A stretch of 64,000 bases of DNA from Balaenoptera acutorostrata (lineage: Eukaryota; Chordata; Mammalia; Artiodactyla; Balaenopteridae): the NCBI RefSeq assembly GCF_949987535.1, contig NC_080075.1, positions 2,108,001 to 2,172,000 on the forward strand. The letters are read 5' to 3'. Below, piece by piece: positions 56,186 through 64,000 of the stretch. The notes below the pieces were generated by a model. The model searched no databases and was not told the DNA's origin. It saw only the letters and a program-made list of their open reading frames with translations. The translations under genes and the position numbers were made by a program. How positions within the stretch are numbered: the first letter of the stretch is position 1; every line of letters starts with the position of its first letter.

Positions 56186-56210
56186 ACGTTTTCATTTGTC
56201 TAGAAGTTTC

Positions 56211-57127
56211 TCTGTTTTAATTTGTAGAAGTTGCACAAAATAGTGAGCCACCCCTAGGAAAAAAATGGCACAAAGTTGAGACCTAATTGGAAGACTGTAA
56301 AAAAAAGTAACACCAGCAGGCCTTCAAACACTGAGCGTGGACACAGCCCGGCCTGAAACAGAGGTTGGGTCAGTGTTCCTCACCCAAGGGTTCACTGCCA
56401 GACCAGGAGAGAGGCCACGGCGAAATCCAGCAGAAAAGGCAAAGTTAGGCTAACAGGTCCTGATGTTGACTTAGTAGGCCAGCATTTTGAGTAACTTATT
56501 GCCTTGAGGGACGCGGCCAGCGTGACAGAGCTCTTAGTCTTAGAGAATATGAATAAGTTATTAGAGGGAAGACTCACCCACTACCATGTCACATTAGCCC
56601 TGGTATTTTCACACTTGCCACGTGAAGGGAAATCAGTTAATTAGGCTCCTAGAAGGAAATTCCCAGAGGTTTGTTGTTTCCGGTTAGAACGTGAAGAATC
56701 CTTGAAGGGGAGCGTCCAGGGTTCTGTGTGAGGGAGGATGTGAGCAGCTGGGGAGCCGGGGGCCCTAAACCCCCTCTGCAGGACGTGCTGGCTCCGAGGG
56801 GACACCCACACCTTGGCTTGCCATCATTTTTCTTTCCCCGCAAGATGCAAGATGCCTGCTTCCAGGTAATTAAAATGCAGGCCGGATTCACAAGGACCGA
56901 AGATGGGGCCCTGGAAGGATGCCGGGATGCGGCAGCCCGGGACCGAGGTGTGTGCACAGGAGACGTGGCAGCAAACAGAGGAGCAGGGGGGCTGAGTACC
57001 TCTGCCTGAGGCTGGCCACGCGTCGGGGTGACGGCCCTGGGCGCTCCGTGCTGTGCTCACGAAACCCCCGGTGCACAGAATCCAGCAGGAGGGAGGCCCT
57101 CCGGCAGCAAGCCTCCGCTGACCCCTC
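56211..57127. other. Downstream DNA, nothing recognised
   Basis: Mixed sequence after the inferred gene end. Short frames only. Confidence 0.4.
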
Positions 57128-57335
57128 ATCCGAGCAGGGCTTGGCAAACGGTGGCCACAGCCTCCTTTTGTCAATAAAGTTTTATTGGGCCGCAGCCACG
57201 CTCGTGTGTTGACATCCTGGCCGCGGCTGCACCAGACAAAGAGCCGGCAGTTGCAACAGAGACCGTATAGCCGCCAAGCCTAAAGTATTTATTATCTGGT
57301 CCTTTACGGAAAGGACCTGCGGAGCCCCGATTGTA
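57128..57335 (-). mobile_element. hAT-type relic, reversed
   Basis: GGGCTTGGCAAACGGTGG, CAATAAAGTTTTATTGGGCC, GCAACAGAGACCGTATAGCC and ATTTATTATCTGGTCCTTTA are the family seen at 35072 and 40212, reversed. CpG content is higher than in the other copies. Confidence 0.75.
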
Positions 57336-57414
57336 AATACAGTATATGAGACTAGTTAGGCAAGCCTTGTGGCAGATGGCGGGTAGGTGGTCCTCACAAA
57401 CCACCTTCTAAGGT

Positions 57415-57545
57415 AGGTATAATATTAGCTTCAGGAAAGCTGGGGTCAGCGAGGTTAATTCATCAGCCTGCAATCCCACAGCCAGGAAATGACAGAGCCC
57501 GGCCTGCGGTCCCCATCCGACTCAAAGCCCCCGCTTGGAACCCTT
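57415..57545 (-). repeat. MIR fragment, reversed
   Basis: Order of AATCCCACAGCCAGGAAATG, ACAGAGCCCGGCCTGCGGTC and GACTCAAAGCCCCCGCTTGG matches an inverted MIR. Confidence 0.65.
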
Positions 57546-57554
57546 AGGTCAGGC

Positions 57555-57745
57555 TTTTTATTTTATTTTATTTTTATTTTATGTTAGAGTATAGTGGATT
57601 TACAATGTTGTGTTAGTTTCAGGTGTACAGCAAAGAGACTCGGTTATAAATATACATGTATCCATTCTTTTCCGGCTTCTTTTCCCATATAGGTTACTAC
57701 AGATGTTTGATTAGCGCCCCCTGTGCTCTCCAGCAGGTCCTTGTG
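57555..57745 (-). mobile_element. L1 3' end, antisense
   Basis: A T-rich edge, then GTGGATTTACAATGTTGTGT, TTTCAGGTGTACAGCAAAGA and CCAGCAGGTCCTTGTGG: the reversed L1 3' UTR, truncated after about 190 bases. Confidence 0.87.
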
Positions 57746-58539
57746 GACAGGCTTCCTAAAGCAGCCTCTCCCTGAGGTGCTGCTCTGCTTCTCAGATGCC
57801 CCACCGACCCAGCCCTGGGAGGCTCATTATACTTTGAATATTTTGAGAAATTGTGCTTTGAAATTTATGGAGCAAACAGAGTTCTCTAAATCCCCAGAGC
57901 ACTAACAGGTATCTGAACAGCCTGTGTCAAGGGCAATTTCTATCTTGCGATCAGAAGCCAGTCTCCGTGTTTGTCACAGCCCCGTGGAAGGAGGAGGTCT
58001 GACGTGCATGGAGAAAAGCCAGCACAGGGGACTGGCACCCGTCAACTCCACTCGCAGCTCCCGTCCTAACTACACAGTGTCATGCTGGAGGAGCAGACTT
58101 GGAAAATGAGACACGAGGTGTGAAATGATCACAAAAGTCAAAGGGACAGAAAAATCAATGACTTTGAAAATACATCCTCTCCTGTCACGGCTGCCTTGCT
58201 GGCACCCAGGAGGGTGGAGGAGAAAGAAGGTTACAAGAGCCGCGTGGCCCTCGTCCGCTTTAACGCCACGCTGGCACGAAGGGGTGCGGGATCGTTCTCA
58301 TCTACGAAGCCGGTTGGAAGGAGCCCAGCAGGGCACTGGCAAACCCGGAGGAGACATTCGGAGGCCTTGGCGGCCACGCTGGGCCCCAGGAGAAGAAGAG
58401 CCAGCAGAGATGGTACAGCCGCTGCCTCTCTGTAGGGACCAGAGAGGCTGACTCGGAGCTCATCTGGAATAACGGGCAGGCAGGGGGACCTGGACAGCTG
58501 TCATCTAACTACACCCCAGGTAGGTAGAAGAAATGCGAC
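57746..58539. other. Downstream DNA, nothing recognised
   Basis: No exon or confident repeat. Frames of up to about 108 codons have no domain features. Confidence 0.4.
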
Positions 58540-58785
58540 TCGGGAGGGGAGGGGAGAGATCAGCTAGGGGTTTGGGATGAACAGATACACACTACTATAT
58601 GTAGAATAGATAACCAACAAGGACCTACTGGAGAGCACAGGGAACTATATTCAGTATCTTGTAATAACCTATAATGGAAAAGAATCTGAAGATGAATATA
58701 TACATATAACTGAATCACTTTGCTCTACACCTGGAACTAACACAACATTGCAAACTAACTACTCTCCCCATTTAAAAATGGTTAC
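58540..58785 (+). mobile_element. L1 3' UTR fragment, sense
   Basis: GATGAACAGATACACACTAC, ACCAACAAGGACCTACTGGA, ATAACCTATAATGGAAAAGA and CTTTGCTCTACACCTGGAAC in the L1 3' UTR order. Confidence 0.88.
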
Positions 58786-59464
58786 AAGAAGAAGAAATGT
58801 AACTTTAGTTTCTCCATAACTAAACTTAATTACTGTCTTGAATCCCCTTCTCAACACAAGGTGAAAACTACCATTTTTCATTTAATCTAAGACATCATTC
58901 AGCATGAGATGCACCTATCTTTCGTGAACCACTACAAACAAAAATGCTGTCATTAAACTAGTGGACCCTTCGGTGTGTGCTGTGAACACAGTAGCCACAC
59001 GCCACCGGAGGATACGGAACAGCTGGGTCTCATCAGAACTGAGACGTGGAGCGTAACATACACCCTGGATCGCTAAGACTTAGCGTGAAAGGATGAATGT
59101 AAAATATCTCAGTAATTTTGTTGTATTGATACGTTGAAATGAAATTTGAGATGGAAGGGGTATGCGTGGTCCCGAGAGATTGGAAGGCAGAACAACTTAA
59201 TAGAATTTAGAAAGCTGGCCCGTGACAGGAGCAAGGTCTAATCCAAGCAGCTGGTCCCACAGCCCTCTCTCACTTTGCTGCGGTGCTTCTGTGTCACTGG
59301 CTGCTTGAAGGAGGCCACTAGGACACCGCCGAGCTGCCAGGCCCACCAGGCCACCACACGTAACGGTCGTCACGAGACAAATAATCAGAATCTGAAAACC
59401 AGCCACCCTCACCCTTCCCCACGGAAAAAGACATCTGGAAAAAGGAATCAGCACTGAACCTGGC
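58786..59464. other. Downstream DNA, nothing recognised
   Basis: No gene or confident repeat seen. Confidence 0.4.
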
Positions 59465-59660
59465 GCTGAACACCCAGTGTGTAGCAGATTCTGGGCCAGT
59501 GTGACCCCGTGAATCCTCAACAACACCCTTGGGAGGGATCGTCACCCCCATTTGATACACAAGGAAACTGAGGCCCCAGGAGAATTGGACTGGATGAAGC
59601 TCATTGTGACAAAGCAGGGTTTGAGTTCAGGTCCTCTCAACCCAAAGTCTGTAATTGTTT
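59465..59660 (-). repeat. MIR element, reversed
   Basis: CATTTGATACACAAGGAAAC, TGAGGCCCCAGGAGAATTGG, AAGCAGGGTTTGAGTTCAGG: a reversed MIR with its core. Confidence 0.75.
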
Positions 59661-60440
59661 CACCTAACCTTTCTGTTTAAGGAACAAAATGAATTCCAAG
59701 GATAAACACTGGGGCTTGCCCTAGGCAGAAGACATGGGGATATCCGCCATGAATTCATAGTATTTCCAAGGAAATGTCCTTCACTCTTCTACAACCCAAC
59801 TTTGCTGACACACCATCGAGTACCAGGCCTCAGGGAATTCCACACAGCTATGAAAACCATGGCTAAAAAGACAAGCAATAAGATAGGAGAAAGTGCATGG
59901 TATAATGTTAAGGTCAACAAATAGGATAGAAACTGTATATTATAATTAAAATCTCTTTCTCATGTATGTACACACACATACGCATATATTACACATTTAT
60001 ATACATATGCACATATATGAGCCATACGTAAATACATAGATGACTTAAAAATATTTTAATATGCCAAAATAATTAGAACAAGCGATTATCTCTGCATGGT
60101 GGGAAAATGGGTGGTTTATATCTTATGATCTTACCTTACTTATCTTAATTGTACTTCATTTTACACATTTTTAAAAGGTCTATTGAATATAATTACGAAA
60201 AGCAAATTTTAAAAATATTTAGGAGGTCTTGTGCTCTAGTGGGAAGAGATGGGCTTTGACAGTGTGGCTGGTCAGAGAAGAAAATCCATGTCCTGCTTTG
60301 TGTTTATTCAATTATGTGATCCAGGTATGACAGGGGATCAGAGCCCCCCAGATATTCGCAGCAGTACAGGCTAGCTCATCACCCAGCACCCAGCAATGTC
60401 ACCACCAACTGCCATCAAACCCTGTGGCAAGCACCTGGGG
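59661..60440. other. Downstream DNA, AT-rich
   Basis: Includes an imperfect CA/TA-rich stretch at about 59960-60025. No gene is supported. Confidence 0.4.
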
Positions 60441-60444
60441 TCAC

Positions 60445-60680
60445 ATTATTGATTAGAAAGGCAAGGTCAGTGCCTGCTTCCTGTGCTAGCTATGCGAACT
60501 TGTGTACATTACTTGTTCTCTCTGAAGTTCCGTTTCCTCATGTGCAAAATATGTGCACGAGGTAATAACAGTGCCTACTCACTGAGTTATTGTAGTGATT
60601 AATTTAGGCAGTGAATGTAAATTATTTATCACAGAGCCTGACAAATAGTGAAATTGTTGCTGGTGTTATTGTTATTTTGA
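60445..60680 (+). repeat. MIR element
   Basis: TTCCGTTTCCTCATGTGCAA, GTAATAACAGTGCCTACTCA, AGAGCCTGACAAATAGTGAA: the MIR core and 3' part in order. Confidence 0.75.
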
Positions 60681-61139
60681 TCTCCTCAGTCTAATATATC
60701 TAAATAATTAATAGAAGAGAACATTCACGGATGCTAAACATTGCAGACGGTTGCTTTCTCAGGGAAGTTTCATCTGCTTAAATTTTTTAGGTAAAATAAA
60801 ACTATGTCTTTGTGGTGATGATTTGTTTTCAAGGCTCTCTAAACAAAACTCGGCAGGAATCCTCTTTCATGAAATAAGAAAGCCCAGGTCCCTATGTTTG
60901 GGATTTTTTTTTTTCTTGTTTCTGTCCTTCTGTCCCCACACGAGGGTCAGCACCTGCTGTCAGGACGCCTGCGGTTTATTGCCCCAAGGAAGCTGCTACT
61001 CATCCCGCAATGATTCTGGTGAGCATACACACAAGCTCTCACTAAACGGAATAAAGCAGCAACGAGTGTTGTAAACAGCTCGGTTCCTATTTGTTTTCTC
61101 TTCTTCACAGCTTTCTGCTCTCTTTGAACGTCTGCACTG
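60681..61139. other. Downstream DNA, nothing recognised
   Basis: No exon or repeat I can name. Confidence 0.4.
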
Positions 61140-61325
61140 TTGGTGTATCAGTTATCTGTTGCTGCAAAGCAAGCTCTAATGGCTCAAAACAGGAGCCGTG
61201 TGCTGTTCCTCCCACCGCGAGGGTCCGTCGGGCGGTTCCTCTGCTGGCTTCCGGGCGGCCTCCCGGGCTGCGTGCCAGCTGTGGAGTCACCCGGGCTGGA
61301 CGGCTCACCTCATTCCCACAAGGAC
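61140..61325 (+). repeat. Ancient interspersed repeat, partial
   Basis: TATCAGTTATCTGTTGCTGC then CAAAGCAAGCTCTAATGGCT matches the start of the repeat family also seen at 24095-24600. It is cut by the following L1 piece. Confidence 0.5.
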
Positions 61326-61477
61326 GGATGGGGACGGGGGAGGGGGAGGGAAGGAGGGATGGTGTGGGTGCTTGGCGTTAGCAGATGCAAAGTATTACAT
61401 ATAGAATGGAAAAACAACAAGGTCCTACTGTACAGCACAGGGAACTATATCCACTATCCTGTGATAAACCATAATGG

Positions 61478-61857
61478 ATGGGCTTCCCTGGTGGCGCAGT
61501 GGTTAAGAATCCGCCTGCCAATGCAGGGGACACCGGTTCGAGCCCTGGTCCGGGAAGATCCCACATGCCGCGGAGCACCTAAGCCCGTGCGCCACAACTA
61601 CTGAGCCTGCGCTCTAGAGCCCGTGAGCCACAACTACTGAAGCCCGCGCACCTAGAGCCCATGCTCCGCAACAAGAGAAGCCGCCTCAATGAGAAGCCTG
61701 CACACTGCAAGGAAAGAGTAGCCCCCGCTCTCTCTCAACTAGAGAAAGCCTGCGCACAGCAACGAAGACCCAACACAGCCAATAAATAAATAAATAAATA
61801 AATAAATATATAATTTAAAAAAAAAAAGACTAAGATGATAAATTAAAAAAAAAAACA
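61478..61857 (+). mobile_element. CHR-type SINE nested in L1
   Basis: Full head and body, long A/T-rich tail. The duplication ACCATAATGG lies at 61468-61477 and 61858-61867, so it is inserted within the L1 sequence. Confidence 0.92.
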
Positions 61858-61885
61858 ACCATAATGGAAAAGAATATGAAAAAGA

Positions 61886-61886
61886 A

Positions 61887-61948
<62 letters not shown>
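61886..61948. repeat. (TG)n(TA)n compound microsatellite
   Basis: About 13 TG units run directly into about 17 TA units. It lies where L1 3' ends carry a short TA-rich stretch. Confidence 0.93.
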
Positions 61949-61952
<4 letters not shown>

Positions 61953-62031
61953 TGAGTCACTTTGCTGTACAGCAGAAGTTAATAAAACATTCTAAATCAA
62001 CTATACTTCAATTAAAAAATGCCACAGTTTA

Positions 62032-62337
62032 GGGCTTCCCTGGTGGCGCAGTGGTTGAGAATCTGCCTGCCAATGCAGGGGACACAGGTTCGAGCCCCAG
62101 TCTGGGAAGATCCCACATGCCGCGGAGCAACTAGGCCCGTGAGCCACAACTACTGAGCCTGCGCGTCTGGAGCCTGTGCTCCGCAACAACAGAGGCCGCG
62201 ACAGTGAGAGGCCCGCGCACCGCGATGAAGAGTGGACCCCGCTCGCCGCAACTAGAGAAAGCCCTCGCACAGAAACGAAGACCCAACACAGCCAAAAATA
62301 AATAGATAAATTTTTTTTAAAAAAAGAAAAACTTAAA
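62032..62337 (+). mobile_element. CHR-type SINE, full length
   Basis: Head GGGCTTCCCTGGTGGCGCAG, body and tail. The 18-bp duplication AAAAAATGCCACAGTTTA lies at 62014-62031 and 62338-62355. Confidence 0.93.
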
Positions 62338-62355
62338 AAAAAATGCCACAGTTTA

Positions 62356-63789
62356 TAACGATAGGTGATAGACTATTAAATTTGCTGGGAGGCATCATTT
62401 ATACTGTTTATGAAATGTGTCTCAGTTAAGAGCATTAGCCTTGGATTCATTTTACTCTTAACCGTACTCTTCAAAAAATTCCTGAATACAATACGGGTTT
62501 TTGCCACTCACAATGGAGAGGGAACATATCAGAGAAGAAAAGGAAAATAACCATCAGCAATGAACAGACCAGAAATTGTACGTGGGTGCCTGTGTGAAGC
62601 ATTCATACAAAAAATAAGTATTGGGCATGTCCTGTGCACCAGGTATTATACTATCTGCCAGGGCGTTCGGAGGAGAGAAACACAAAGTCTCCGTTCTCTG
62701 GAGATCTCACAGAAGAGCTATACATAAGTGTCAACAAGTAGAACACTCTTCCTTGTTCTCTCGCTCCCATGACACCCGCACTGGTCAACACCGTGAAGCC
62801 AGGAAAAGCAAGGGGACACAGTGACGGAGAGTGATGTGCTTGGTCACCCCCCAGGGTCTGTCAGGAGGAGAGACAGGCTGGCAGATGGAAAGCGCGGGTC
62901 CCTGCTCTTAGGGACGCCCTCCCTGGAGGAGTGGGATCGCGGTACCTGAGGACTTTCCATTGGGAGGTGCGGTCCACGCGGGGTTCCATGCCAGCGCAGT
63001 AGAGGAAGGAGCGCCCGGCCAGGTGGGCGCCCAGGTGACCCCTGTGGGGCTCCCGTTAGCACAGGGGGCGTCCCCAGCTCTAGGGCGAGTGTCCTGCAAG
63101 GGTCCCTGACCTCTAGAAGCTTACAGTCCAGGGAAGTAACAGAACAACAGAATGTCCAGTTAGAGAGCGTGCGAGTGATTCAGCATCCAAACCACAGAGA
63201 CTCTGGGTCTGTTGTGTGGACCTTGCACCTTGTCCACACCTGCTCCGACACCGGCAGCGTGTCAGTGGGTAAACCACGTAAGCTCCCAGGGGTCTCTTTC
63301 TCTGTACAGTCAGGCTACGGGAACAGCACCGACATTTGGGGTGGTGACGCTCAGTGAACCAGCCTCGGGGGGAGCCCAGAAGGCGCCCGGCCAGGTGCTC
63401 AGCCAGGTGTGTCCCAGCAAGCTGAGCCAGGCAGCTGAGGCCCGCCGCCAGCCCTCCAGGCAACAGTCCCCTAAACGGTCCTCACTTCCCGATGCAGACG
63501 CAGAGGGAAGGGGGTGGGTTTCAGAGGGGCAGTGGTGGCCGGGTCTGCACCTGCATACGGAGGGCATCGTGACCTCTCCCTGCGAGTAGGGCTGTAGGGG
63601 TGGGGCTGGTCCTCCCCAGGTGTGGTTGTCCCCTCGGCCATCCTCTGAGACTGGTGACAAAGCGACACCCCAGGACGGTTTATTTTTTCTCAAATAAAAG
63701 ACTCCCGATTCCTTCGCCTGAAAACTGCTCTGCAGCAGCAGCCCAGTTGAATTAAAGGCGTCTCAGGGCTTCATTTAAAGAGAGAATAA
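62356..63789. other. Downstream DNA, nothing recognised
   Basis: GC-rich from about 62850 to 63680, opening random frames on both strands. No domain or splice structure that I can support. Confidence 0.4.
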
Positions 63790-64000
63790 GGGCTTCCCCA
63801 GTGGCGCAGTGGTTAAGAATCCGCCTGCCAGTGTGGGGGACACGGGTTCGAGCCCTGGTCCGGGAAGATCCCACATGCCGCAGAGCAACTAAGCCCATGC
63901 ACCACAAGTACTGACCCCATGCGCCACAACTACTGAGCCTGCGCTCTAGAGCCGGCGAGCCACAGCTACTGAGCCCACGTGCCACAACTACTGAAGCCCA
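63790..64000 (+). mobile_element. CHR-type SINE, cut by the window end
   Basis: Head GGGCTTCCCCAGTGGCGCAG and about 210 bases of body; the tail is beyond the window. It has an extra copy of the CCACAACTACTGA module. Confidence 0.92.

Larger units (their letters stand above)
51645..56210 (+). other. ST6GAL2: ST6GAL2 3' UTR (inferred, about 4.5 kb)
   Basis: After the stop, about 4.5 kb is free of SINE and L1 copies, although the flanks carry many, and becomes AT-rich toward the end. Candidate poly(A) signals AATAAA lie at 51807, 54609, 55307, 55550 and 56180. The last is followed by CGTTTTCATTTGTCTAG and a TG/T-rich stretch typical of a cleavage region, so it is the best candidate for the distal end. 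A 21-bp tandem duplication (55241-55261, 55262-55282) lies inside. Transcript evidence is lacking, so the end is inferred. Confidence 0.6.
61327..62013 (+). mobile_element. L1 3' UTR, sense, split by SINE and microsatellite
   Basis: The purine tract near 61327-61356, then CAACAAGGTCCTACTGTACA, then the SINE (61478-61857), then AAAAGAATATGAAAAAGAAT, a (TG)n(TA)n array at 61886-61948, and CTTTGCTGTACAGCAGAAGT through the poly-A-like end near 62013. Confidence 0.88.

Noticed and set aside
1..64000. CRISPR arrays, operons, prophage or other prokaryotic systems
   Set aside because: The DNA is vertebrate: introns, SINEs, L1 and MIR. No regular spacer arrays or clustered short genes were seen.

Overview
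The window is mammalian nuclear DNA, most likely from a cetacean or a close cetartiodactyl relative. The main evidence is 17 copies of a tRNA-derived SINE whose 5' end reads GGCTTCCCTGGTGGCGCAGT and whose tail is AAATAAATA-rich (CHR type). There are also L1 3' ends of the cetartiodactyl kind, a mariner-derived mini-hairpin of the type known from cattle and their relatives, and ancient MIR/L2 fragments. No prokaryotic signature is present.

One protein-coding gene is supported: ST6GAL2 (beta-galactoside alpha-2,6-sialyltransferase 2) on the + strand. Its five coding exons lie at 26885-27752, 36075-36172, 37574-37675, 40628-40802 and 51391-51644. All four introns are GT-AG and the splice phases agree. 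The join is 1497 nt and encodes 498 residues: a type II Golgi protein with one membrane anchor, a highly GC-rich variable stem, and a complete catalytic domain (sialylmotifs L, S, III and VS, and the expected cysteine pairs). Two features differ from the roughly 529-residue human protein as I remember it: a shorter stem and an early stop just after the last disulfide cysteine. A repeat-poor, AT-rich stretch of about 4.5 kb after the stop, ending at AATAAA (56180-56185), is read as the 3' UTR.

Layout: 1-26828 is upstream DNA (further 5' intron or intergenic; a non-coding first exon was not identified) with SINEs, L1 fragments, an ERV LTR relic on the minus strand (about 22185-22870), a hexamer minisatellite and two striking inverted repeats. 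26829-56210 is the ST6GAL2 body. 56211-64000 is downstream DNA with L1, hAT, MIR and SINE copies.

No undescribed multi-gene system is visible. The most unusual signals are: a near-identical segment found in both intron 1 and immediately upstream of the last exon; a perfect 19-bp stem hairpin at 8767-8811; a mariner mini-element at 33178-33243 inserted precisely at a TA inside an L1; and a cluster of direct and inverted TGTAACTTACA motifs at 6703-6759. All repeat-family names and protein comparisons come from memory and reading by eye, not from database searches.
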